Shown here piece by piece: positions 14,940 through 21,704 of a stretch of 41,526 nt of DNA (its first letter is position 1; every line of letters begins with the position of its first letter). Below the pieces are notes generated by a model. It saw only the letters and a program-made list of their open reading frames with translations. It had not been told where the DNA came from and did not search any database. This DNA comes from Oscillospiraceae bacterium (GTDB lineage Bacteria > Bacillota > Clostridia > Oscillospirales > Oscillospiraceae), in NCBI GenBank assembly GCA_017445385.1, contig JAFSUG010000019.1, forward strand, positions 1 through 41,526, written 5' to 3'. The position numbers and the translations under genes are program-made.

Positions 14940-15917
14940 ATGGCATATTCCGCATCGGTTCTTCGCCGCGCGAAAGAGCGGCTGGAGCAGGACCGCCAGG
15001 CGGCAGCGTCTGCGGACGAACGCCGTATTTCCGCAATTTATGAAAAATATCCGCGCCTGCGCGAGATCGATCAGCAGCTGCAATCTACGGTTGCAAAGAT
15101 TGCGTTCGCGGCGTTCTCCTCCGGCGGCGACGTGCATGAGGCGCTCGAAAAGGCGAAAGAGGAGAATCTCTCGCTCCAGCAGGAGCGGAGCTGGATCTTG
15201 CAGGCAAACGACTTGGAGGAAGCCGACCTTGAGCGGCAGCCGATCTGCCCCGATTGCGGCGGAACCGGCTACGTTGGCGAGGTGATGTGCGGCTGCCTCA
15301 AGGAGCTTTGCCGCCAGGAGCAGAAAAAAGACCTCTCCGCGCTGCTTGCAGGGCGCGAAACGTTTGATGGTTTCCGGCTGGATTATTATCCCGAGGGCGA
15401 AATTCGCCGCGATATGGAGCGCATCAAAACCGCCTGCATGGACTATGCGAAGAACTTTGCGCCCGGCGCGCCCTCTATGCTCTTTACGGGCGGTCCCGGG
15501 CTTGGCAAAACGCATCTTTCCGCGTGCATTGCGCGGCAGGTTGCCGAAAGTGGCTACAGCGTCGTCTATGATACGGCGATGCAGATGTTCTCCGATTTTG
15601 AGGCGGCGAAGTTCGGCTCGTTCGAAGAAGACCGCCGCGCCAAAACGGAAAAGTACCTGCAGTGCGATCTGCTGATCATCGACGATCTCGGCACCGAGCT
15701 TTCCACGCAGTTTACGCAGTCCGCGCTCTACCGGGTCATCAACGACCGCATGGTTTCGCAGCGCGCAACGATCATTTCCACCAATCTCTCCCCGGATGAG
15801 CTGAAAGAGCGCTATCTGCCGCAAATCGTATCGCGCCTGTTTGGCACGTTCAAGCTCCGCTGCTTCCGCGGTCAGGACATCCGGATGCTTCGCCGTATGA
15901 AAGGGGCGCAGGAATGA
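14940..15917 (+). CDS. DnaI/DnaC-like replicative helicase loader ATPase
   Basis: 325 aa AAA+ protein. An N-terminal helical region is followed by a zinc-finger-like cluster (Cys103, 106, 117, 119 in CPDCGGTG and MCGC), then Walker A GGPGLGKT at 184-191 and Walker B LLIIDDLG at 244-251, with the sensor IISTNLSPDEL. This matches the DnaI/DnaC loaders that place DnaB-type helicase on DNA. It is paired with dnaD upstream. The stop overlaps the next start (ATGA at 15914). Confidence 0.9.
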   Translation: MAYSASVLRRAKERLEQDRQAAASADERRISAIYEKYPRLREIDQQLQSTVAKIAFAAFSSGGDVHEALEKAKEENLSLQQERSWILQANDLEEADLERQPICPDCGGTGYVGEVMCGCLKELCRQEQKKDLSALLAGRETFDGFRLDYYPEGEIRRDMERIKTACMDYAKNFAPGAPSMLFTGGPGLGKTHLSACIARQVAESGYSVVYDTAMQMFSDFEAAKFGSFEEDRRAKTEKYLQCDLLIIDDLGTELSTQFTQSALYRVINDRMVSQRATIISTNLSPDELKERYLPQIVSRLFGTFKLRCFRGQDIRMLRRMKGAQE

Positions 15918-16642
15918 ACCGCATCTATTCCCATCCGATAATGATCCTGCCGAGCGTTTGCGATGCAACCGCGCGGCTCAGCGTGCCCGGTGCGTTCTCA
16001 CTGTTTATGGACGTTGCGACCGAGCATGCCGATGCGCTCGGCATCAGTATGCGCCAGATCGGCGCAAAGGGGCTGTTCTGGCTCACCGTGCGCACGCGCA
16101 TCCGCTTTTATAAGCGCCCGGGTATGCTGGAATCGGCGGAGATCACCACGTTTCCGGAAGACCCCGGCAAGCTCCGCTGCAACCGCGATTACGTGCTTTC
16201 GCAAAACGGCAAGATACTGATCGAGGGCAAAACCGAGTGGGCGATCCTCGAAACGCAAACCGGCAAGCTCCATTCCGCGTCCGATATTTTCCCCGGCGAT
16301 CTGACGCCCGAGGCAAAGCCCGTTTGGGATGAACCGTTTTCGCGCATCAGCGATGACTTTTCCGCAGCGGAAGCATTCGGAACGTATACCGTGCAGTCCA
16401 CGGATATTGATCTCGGCGGCCACATGAACAACGCCGCCTACATCCGTGCGATTGCGAGCTTATACCCCTGCGAGCAATGGAACGCGATGGAGATCCGCGA
16501 AATGGAAGCGGTCTACCGCGCGCCGTGCTTCGAGGGAGATATGCTCCGCGTATATCGCCGGCAGGCGGAGAATAATACCGATCTGCGCATGGCGAATGCG
16601 GAGGATCAAACAGTTTTGTTGGCAAGAATCATAACGGCATAA
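15914..16642 (+). CDS. Acyl-ACP thioesterase family protein
   Basis: 242 aa with a tandem hot-dog layout. The first half contains LFMDVATEHADALGIS and FWLTVRTRIRFYKRP; the second half has QSTDIDLGGHMNNAAYIR, the DxxxHxNN-type motif of the FatA/FatB (PF01643) family. The enzyme would release fatty acids from acyl carrier protein; chain length is not predictable. It is coupled to the upstream loader gene by an ATGA overlap, which seems to be simple operon packing. Confidence 0.85.
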   Translation: MNRIYSHPIMILPSVCDATARLSVPGAFSLFMDVATEHADALGISMRQIGAKGLFWLTVRTRIRFYKRPGMLESAEITTFPEDPGKLRCNRDYVLSQNGKILIEGKTEWAILETQTGKLHSASDIFPGDLTPEAKPVWDEPFSRISDDFSAAEAFGTYTVQSTDIDLGGHMNNAAYIRAIASLYPCEQWNAMEIREMEAVYRAPCFEGDMLRVYRRQAENNTDLRMANAEDQTVLLARIITA

Positions 16643-16656
16643 ATCGGAGGCAGAAC

Positions 16657-17469
16657 ATGGACTTTATGCAGGCAGAACATACCATTTTCGTTGCGGCGCA
16701 CCGCGGCTGGTCGTCGCGCTATCCCGAAAACACGATGGAAGCGTTCCGCGGCGCGGTTTCGCTCGGCGTTGACCAGATCGAAACGGACGTGCGCATTACG
16801 AAGGACGGCGAGCTCGTTATAATCCACGATGCGGAAGTCGACCGTACAACGAATGGCTCCGGCAAGGTCAATTCCTTCACGCTTTACGAGCTGAAAAAGC
16901 TCGATGCGGGCAAGATCCGCAATATGGAAGGGCAGGGCTACCGCATCCCGACGTTTGAAGAATTTGTGGAGTATATGAAAACGCTCCCGGATATGACGCT
17001 CGATATTGAGCTGAAAGAGTACCCGGAAAAGGGCAACGAAGCGGTTGCCTATGAAGTCTGCGACCGCGTTTTGCAGGCGCTGGATGATGCCGGCTATGCA
17101 GATCGCATGGTCGTCAATACCTTTAGCGGCAAATTGCAGGAGTACATTCAGGCGCATTACGGCAGCAAATTCCGCCGCCATATTTATTTTCCGATCAGCT
17201 ATCTGCGCAAGGGCATGACACGCGATCCGTATCAGACCGGCGCGTACTGCTGCTGCGTTTTCCGCACCAAATGGACGGACGAAGCAAACATCGGCTCGAA
17301 AGAGGATTGCGATTTTATCCGAAGCTGCGGCATTCATCCGTGGGCAGGCTCGGCAGTAAAGGATGCGCGCACGGTTGACGTTGCGATCGCAAACGGCTAT
17401 GAGCTGATTACCTGCAACAACCCGGACGAGGTGCTCCGGCTGCTGCGCGAAAAGGGCTATCATAAATAA
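16657..17469 (+). CDS. Glycerophosphodiester phosphodiesterase
   Basis: 270 aa GDPD TIM barrel. AAHRGWSSRYPENT (residues 8-21) and ETDVRITKDGELVIIHD carry the metal- and catalysis-related His/Arg, Glu-x-Asp and His residues of the family. It hydrolyses glycerophosphodiesters to glycerol-3-phosphate and an alcohol. No signal peptide is visible, so it is likely cytosolic. CGGAGG precedes the ATG by 6 bases. Confidence 0.92.
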   Translation: MDFMQAEHTIFVAAHRGWSSRYPENTMEAFRGAVSLGVDQIETDVRITKDGELVIIHDAEVDRTTNGSGKVNSFTLYELKKLDAGKIRNMEGQGYRIPTFEEFVEYMKTLPDMTLDIELKEYPEKGNEAVAYEVCDRVLQALDDAGYADRMVVNTFSGKLQEYIQAHYGSKFRRHIYFPISYLRKGMTRDPYQTGAYCCCVFRTKWTDEANIGSKEDCDFIRSCGIHPWAGSAVKDARTVDVAIANGYELITCNNPDEVLRLLREKGYHK

Positions 17470-17508
17470 ACCGCGCAAACGCATGAATCAGAAAAAGGTG
17501 GAAGAAAC

Positions 17509-18849
17509 ATGAATATTACCGACCAATTTATTGAGACGCTTTATACGCTCCACGGCAGAATGCTTCCGGCGGAGATCGAGCTTGAGGCGCGCAAGTGCCT
17601 GATGGATGAGATCGGCGCAATCATTGCCGGCGCAAAGCTGCAGGAAACGTATTTAACGAAATATCTCGATTGCTTTACCGGCGCGGACGCAACCGTGATC
17701 GGGCTCGGGCGGAAAACCTCCATGCAGAATGCCGCCCTCTGCAACGGCGTCAGCGGCCATAGCTACGATTTTGACGATGGCCACCGCTTCTCTACCGTTC
17801 ATCTCGGTTCGGCGGTTATTCCGGCGGTGCTGGCGGTTTGCGAAAAGCAGAATCTGCCCATGGAAAGCGCGCTGCGCGGCATCGTGATCGGCTACGAAAC
17901 GGCGATCCGTCTCGGCCAGTGCATGCAGCCGGGCCACCGCGCAAGAGGCTTCCACGCCTCCGGCACGATTGGAACGGCAGGCGCGGCAATGGGCTGCGCG
18001 TCGGCGCTGAATCTGGATAAGGCGCAGTTCAAAACCGCGCTCGCGGCGGCGTTTACAAGCGCCGGCGGCATCCTCAATATGCAGGAGGACGCCTCCACGC
18101 TCAAGCCGTTCAATATCGGCAGAGCCGCGCATGACGGCGTAACCGCCGCGTATATGGCGTATGCCGGTTTCGTCGCGCCGAACGATCCGCTGCTCGGCAG
18201 AAGCGGCTTCCTCGCGGCATACTGCGAAAAGTACGATACAACGCCGCTCACGCTCGAAGCGGACGATACCTTCCATATCACGGGCGGCTATCATAAGCCC
18301 TACGCATCGTGCCGCCATACGCACGGGCCGGTCTTCTCGGTGCTGCACTGCGTGAACGATAATAATTTGGATTGGCGCGAGATCAAGCAAATTGATATTC
18401 GGATGTACGCGCAGGGCGTGAACGGCCACGATCATACGGAGGTTCCGAGCGCGGTTGCCGGCAAGATGTCAACGCCTTATTGCATCGCGCTGTGCCTGAA
18501 AACCGGGAAGATCAATATTGACTCGTTCACCGATGAAGCGCTGAACGATCCCGAGATCCTTGCGCTGAGCAAGAAGGTGCGCGTGATCCCGGACGAGGAA
18601 ATGACGTCGTGGGTTCCGAAAAAGCGCGCCGCAAGCGCAACCGTTACGATGAACGACGGCAAGTCGTACTTCTACCAGGCGGATTACGCGCCCGGTGAGC
18701 CGGAAATGCCGATGTCGATCGAGGACTTCTGCAAAAAGCTCACCGAGCTTGGCGTTGCCGCCGGCAAGAGCGAGGCGGAGTGCAAAACGATTTGCGAGCT
18801 GATCCTGCATCATACAGGCAGCACCGCAGAGTTCATCGCAAAGCTGTAA
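17509..18849 (+). CDS. MmgE/PrpD family protein
   Basis: 446 aa, full length for the MmgE/PrpD fold. Visible family segments are SYDFDDGHRFSTVHLGSAVIPA, GFHASGTIGTAGAA and YKPYASCRHTH-like HKPYASCRHTHGPV. Characterised members include 2-methylcitrate dehydratase PrpD and cis-aconitate decarboxylase. No other methylcitrate gene lies nearby, so the substrate is not assigned. The ATG follows AAAAAGGTGG. Confidence 0.88.
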   Translation: MNITDQFIETLYTLHGRMLPAEIELEARKCLMDEIGAIIAGAKLQETYLTKYLDCFTGADATVIGLGRKTSMQNAALCNGVSGHSYDFDDGHRFSTVHLGSAVIPAVLAVCEKQNLPMESALRGIVIGYETAIRLGQCMQPGHRARGFHASGTIGTAGAAMGCASALNLDKAQFKTALAAAFTSAGGILNMQEDASTLKPFNIGRAAHDGVTAAYMAYAGFVAPNDPLLGRSGFLAAYCEKYDTTPLTLEADDTFHITGGYHKPYASCRHTHGPVFSVLHCVNDNNLDWREIKQIDIRMYAQGVNGHDHTEVPSAVAGKMSTPYCIALCLKTGKINIDSFTDEALNDPEILALSKKVRVIPDEEMTSWVPKKRAASATVTMNDGKSYFYQADYAPGEPEMPMSIEDFCKKLTELGVAAGKSEAECKTICELILHHTGSTAEFIAKL

Positions 18850-18929
18850 GCATAAAAAAAGAACCTCTTGGGCAGCGCTCACTAAAGAAATTGCTTTGAG
18901 GCAGACAGTGGCAGGATAAAGAAAATAAG

Positions 18930-18962
18930 AAACTGGCGTGACCGATTCGGCCACGCCAGTTT
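18930..18962. terminator. Hairpin downstream of mmgE/prpD
   Basis: An 11-base perfect stem (18930-18940 / 18952-18962) with an 11-base loop. The T run after the stem is short on the plus strand and richer on the minus strand, so the direction is uncertain. Confidence 0.5.
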
Positions 18963-19165
18963 AAGCTTACTATCGGGGCACAATCCGCTGCTCGGTGCAT
19001 ATTACTGCGGAAACGGGAAATGGGTTCCTTGCATCTTTTGGCCTCCATGCGTTCAAAGGGCTGCGGTGCAAACCGCAGCCCCAATTTGTTATTTGACCGA
19101 AATGACATCGCGGGAGCATTCCCCTCGAAGATCACCTTTTCCGCCTTCGTCAAATTCATCTGTGA
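18963..19165. other. Non-coding junction between mmgE and the accessory island
   Basis: About 330 bases from 18850 to 19179 hold no gene I can support. The stretch contains the hairpin at 18930-18962 and a second 10-base hairpin at 19058-19081 (GGGCTGCGGT and its inverse) that may end the minus-strand DUF4926 operon. A 108-codon open reading on the minus strand is not family-like. Confidence 0.6.
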
Positions 19166-19179
19166 GTGAATTCTTATAA

Positions 19180-19365
19180 TTATGCTTTGGACTCTAATTC
19201 GAGCACATTTGCGGGAGTGGTAAAAACATCAATCGTATCGCCAGCATCGTCAAAGAACTCTACTTCAAAGAATGTACCATCATATTCTAAAACAATGGTT
19301 CCTTCTGTCCCGGCTGGAAGTCCTTTGAAGTCTTTCGTGAGCCGGACAACATCCAATTCTTTCAT
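19180..19365 (-). CDS. DUF4926-like small protein, possible immunity/antitoxin
   Basis: 61 aa, acidic, all-beta looking: VVRLTKDFKGLPAGTEGTIV, then an acidic FFEVEFFDDAGDTIDV and a VLEL end. This matches the DUF4926 pattern as I know it, a family often encoded next to toxin-like genes. The ATG overlaps the stop of the upstream DUF6883-like gene (ATGA), and GGAGG sits within that gene's end, so the two are made together. The immunity role is inference from this pairing. Confidence 0.65.
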   Translation of the reverse strand: MKELDVVRLTKDFKGLPAGTEGTIVLEYDGTFFEVEFFDDAGDTIDVFTTPANVLELESKA

Positions 19366-19778
19366 TGTTTACCTCCTTTTTTGCCAGGATAGACGGTTAC
19401 TATCTTATATGTGACTCTTCTGTTGTCTTTCTGAATCACGACGACCACATTTGCGCTGACTGCTTTTCCGTTTATCCCGATTAGTGTTGTGTGATATGTG
19501 TGCTTTATTCCGAATCGTGTTGTCTCTGTTTTATTTGGCTGCTTCCCCATAATTGCGGAAACCATGTTTTTATGGAATAGCTTTGAGTCTGCCTGTGTAT
19601 AACCCAACATATCACGCATGAATATAGCTTTTGGCCCACCTTTTGGGTGATTAGGATTTAGCAAATATCCTTCAGTTTTCTTTTTGCTGTATCTTACATC
19701 GCCCGGCGAGCTTACAGGTGCCTTTTGCTGGTTGTCTCCGTTTGTGCCACCAAAACCGCCATGATATCCAGTTCCCAT
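19362..19778 (-). CDS. DUF6883-like putative toxin domain
   Basis: 138 aa, basic. A Gly-rich, low-complexity N-terminus (GTGYHGGFGGTNGDNQQ) is followed by YLLNPNHPKGGPKAIFMRDM and a beta-rich C-terminal part ending KIVTVYPGKKGGKQ. The LLNPxHPKG-xxKAxF start and final TVYPG strand fit DUF6883, a domain seen at the C-termini of polymorphic toxins. Here it has no secretion or delivery region, so it resembles a detached toxin cassette. It is coupled on both sides: TAATG with DUF4417 upstream and ATGA with DUF4926 downstream. Activity is unknown. Confidence 0.6.
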   Translation of the reverse strand: MGTGYHGGFGGTNGDNQQKAPVSSPGDVRYSKKKTEGYLLNPNHPKGGPKAIFMRDMLGYTQADSKLFHKNMVSAIMGKQPNKTETTRFGIKHTYHTTLIGINGKAVSANVVVVIQKDNRRVTYKIVTVYPGKKGGKQ

Positions 19779-20446
19779 TAAGCGCTCACCTCTTTGCGGT
19801 GAGCGTCCATGTAATCGCTGTTAAATTGCAAGATGCTGATTCCGGCATCTTTATACCTACCAAAGATTTCATCCGGCGTAGTGCCATATACGATGATCGT
19901 TTTGGGAGAGAGCAGTTTTACAACATGTTCCAAACCACGCTTAAAGTATTCTCGCTCACGCAAGAGTTTAACACAACCATGGGATCCAACGGCGAAAGTG
20001 GCATTCTGAGGGACACCAGCGCAGCACAAGTCGAACGTTCTCCAATCTCCCCACCGTACGTTAGCAATAACCGAAATGCCGTTTTCCTGCAACCAATGGG
20101 CGATTGCGTGGCTACGATATACATTCCATTGCTGCATCACTAGAGGCATATCTCTATACAGGCTAAAGTCTGGAGCAATCACCCCGGCAAACCGTTTCAG
20201 AATCGGGAGATATCGCTTCGGAGATGTCCAGAGGCGTTCAAAAGCGGCATCATCCTCATAAAAATGCACCCATGCGCTGGCGTCTGCTTTGCTTACTGCC
20301 TTCGAGAAGGAGATAAGCTTTGCAGGAAGCCTGTACTCTGCTTTGATGCAGGGTATTTCCAAGTTGCTGGCGAATGTGGCGTTTTTGACTAAAAACGAAT
20401 TAAAAACATCTTTGCAACCCTTTCGGGTGCAGTTTACGTCTGACAT
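19778..20446 (-). CDS. DUF4417 domain protein
   Basis: 222 aa. Family-like features are IPCIKAE near the N-terminus, HFYEDDAAFERLWTSPKRYL, FAGVIAPDFSLYRDMP, QWNVYRSHAIAHWLQENGI and VRWGD-x-RTFDLC. DUF4417 proteins are common in phages and integrative elements of Firmicutes; no function is established that I know of. ATG at 20446 is preferred because GGAG lies 9 bases upstream; a TTG at 20461 is in frame. Its stop overlaps the next start by one base. Confidence 0.75.
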   Translation of the reverse strand: MSDVNCTRKGCKDVFNSFLVKNATFASNLEIPCIKAEYRLPAKLISFSKAVSKADASAWVHFYEDDAAFERLWTSPKRYLPILKRFAGVIAPDFSLYRDMPLVMQQWNVYRSHAIAHWLQENGISVIANVRWGDWRTFDLCCAGVPQNATFAVGSHGCVKLLREREYFKRGLEHVVKLLSPKTIIVYGTTPDEIFGRYKDAGISILQFNSDYMDAHRKEVSA

Positions 20447-20512
20447 TGAAAATAACTCCAATCGAAAAAGATTTTAATTTTTGGCGCAAAACGCCATTTC
20501 TGTCTTGAAATC

Positions 20513-20568
20513 TTCTCCGAATGGTGCTATCATCAATGTACCACCATCGAATGGCAACATTCGGAGAA
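20513..20568. promoter_or_regulatory. Inverted repeat upstream of the DUF4417 operon
   Basis: An 11-base perfect inverted repeat, TTCTCCGAATG at 20513-20523 and its inverse at 20558-20568, with 34 bases between, extended inward by three more pairs after one mismatch. It lies 67 bases upstream of the DUF4417 start. It could be a leader hairpin or a paired operator; no clear -10/-35 pair was found. Confidence 0.5.
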
Positions 20569-20652
20569 ACGGCGCTGGTGTGATTGCTGGTAACAGTCAC
20601 ATCGGCGCTTTTTCTTGTTTACATACAAGCATACGCATTCCCCCTTTCAGAT

Positions 20653-21201
20653 TTACGCCGCATCAAACAGGTGAAGCAGCCGGATTTCATACTCCGGAGA
20701 GCCCTTGCTGCCGAATGCCAGCCACTTCCGATAATATCCCATGGCGTTGCAAGCAGCCTCATAGCTGATGTTGAACACATCGGCTATATCCTCCGGTGTG
20801 TTCGGTTTGATCCGATGGATTAGGGGCGGCGGTGCGGCTGCGTACTTGGCAAAGAAACCCGCCTCGACTTCTTCTTTATCAGACTTACCTGTATGATCCA
20901 ATACGCAATGACCAATTTCGTGCAGGATGGTCATGTTCGTGCGTTCATAGGAAATGACATTATCATCATTGTAATAGATAAGATCGTTCCCAACCAGATC
21001 TTCCATGTAGAAACCATCTGTGCTGAACTTCATTGCGGCGGATCGCTGCTTCTCCATCAGAGCCGAGTAGGGGATGAGGACAATCCCCATCTTATATGCC
21101 AGCTCGAATCCGCTGATGGGCACGCATCGGATGCCATAGCGCTCAAAAAGAGCGACAACCTCGCCTTTAATGAACTCGTACTGTTCGTTGGACAATCTCA
21201 T
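20653..21201 (-). CDS. ImmA/IrrE-family metallopeptidase
   Basis: 182 aa. The zinc motif HEIGH is at residues 94-98 (ILHEIGHCVLDH), followed by an acidic EEVEAGFFAKYAAAP segment carrying the third ligand region, as in ImmA of ICEBs1. Such proteases cleave a cognate XRE repressor to release an integrative element or defence operon. It starts 6 bases after the XRE gene stop, with GGGAGG in the end of that gene, so it is co-expressed with its probable target. Confidence 0.9.
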   Translation of the reverse strand: MRLSNEQYEFIKGEVVALFERYGIRCVPISGFELAYKMGIVLIPYSALMEKQRSAAMKFSTDGFYMEDLVGNDLIYYNDDNVISYERTNMTILHEIGHCVLDHTGKSDKEEVEAGFFAKYAAAPPPLIHRIKPNTPEDIADVFNISYEAACNAMGYYRKWLAFGSKGSPEYEIRLLHLFDAA

Positions 21202-21207
21202 GCGGTA

Positions 21208-21540
21208 TCAGCCCTCCCGGTCACCGAGCAGAATGCTCAAAATCTCTCTTTTCTCGGCGGTAGTCATCTGATCCACATTGCGGGCAATCAGCCTTTTGGC
21301 ATAGCCGATCTCATCAGCGTAGCTTTGCGGAACGCCTTCCATCAAATAGTCCGATGTAGTGCCGAGCGCGATTGCGATCCGGGCAAGAACAGAGGAACGG
21401 GGTGTGCGATCCCCCTTGATATAATGGGACATGGCAGCTTCTGTAACCTCAGCTTTTTCCGCTAACTCTTTTTGCGTCATGTGGCGGGCTTTAAGCAATT
21501 CTTCCAGTCTTACGCTGAATGAGTTCCTTTCTGTGTTCAT
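21208..21540 (-). CDS. XRE-family transcriptional repressor (ImmR-like)
   Basis: 110 aa. A helix-turn-helix is clear at MTQKELAEKAEVTEAAMSHY, followed by IKGDRTPRSSVLARIAIALG and a short C-terminal tail. The ATG at 21540 has GGAGG upstream at ideal distance; an in-frame ATG 30 bases earlier would overlap the promoter. With the ImmA-like protease directly downstream it forms a repressor/antirepressor pair. Autoregulation is suggested by the palindrome overlapping its own -10. Confidence 0.92.
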   Translation of the reverse strand: MNTERNSFSVRLEELLKARHMTQKELAEKAEVTEAAMSHYIKGDRTPRSSVLARIAIALGTTSDYLMEGVPQSYADEIGYAKRLIARNVDQMTTAEKREILSILLGDREG

Positions 21541-21568
21541 GGCCACCCTCCTTTCGGATTCTATAAAC

Positions 21569-21597
21569 ATTATAACACAGAGTTATCGTTTTGTCAA
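21569..21597 (-). promoter_or_regulatory. Consensus promoter of the XRE-ImmA genes with overlapping palindrome
   Basis: On the minus strand TTGACA (21592-21597), 17-base spacer, TATAAT (21569-21574): a perfect consensus promoter. A palindrome ATAAC-N5-GTTAT (21572-21586) covers the spacer and the -10, a natural operator position for the repressor encoded next to it. Confidence 0.85.
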
Positions 21598-21610
21598 GAG
21601 TTGGGGAAAC

Positions 21611-21642
21611 TTTTGTGCCTCGGTGTCTGCCGAGGCACAAAA
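21611..21642. other. 13-base perfect inverted repeat at the island edge
   Basis: Arms 21611-21623 and 21630-21642 with a 6-base loop. The T run is on the 5' side on both strands, so it is not a normal terminator. It lies between the XRE promoter and the glmS terminator. Confidence 0.6.
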
Positions 21643-21670
21643 TATGGATTTCCTGTTAAGCGTTGATATT

Positions 21671-21701
21671 TTAAGCCGCATCCAAATTGGATGCGGCTTA
21701 A
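21671..21701 (-). terminator. Hairpin after glmS
   Basis: A 15-base inverted repeat (21671-21685 / 21687-21701) starting 4 bases past the glmS stop. The stem is strong but the T tract is weak. Confidence 0.65.
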
Positions 21702-21704
21702 ATC

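Noticed and set aside
17509-18849. Specific call of 2-methylcitrate dehydratase prpD
   Set aside because: No prpB, prpC or related gene nearby, and the family includes enzymes with other substrates.
18833-19159. 108-codon minus-strand reading between mmgE/prpD and the island
   Set aside because: It runs through two hairpins and into the end of mmgE, has no ribosome-binding site and no family-like composition.
21611-21642. Terminator at the island edge
   Set aside because: The T run precedes rather than follows the stem on both strands.
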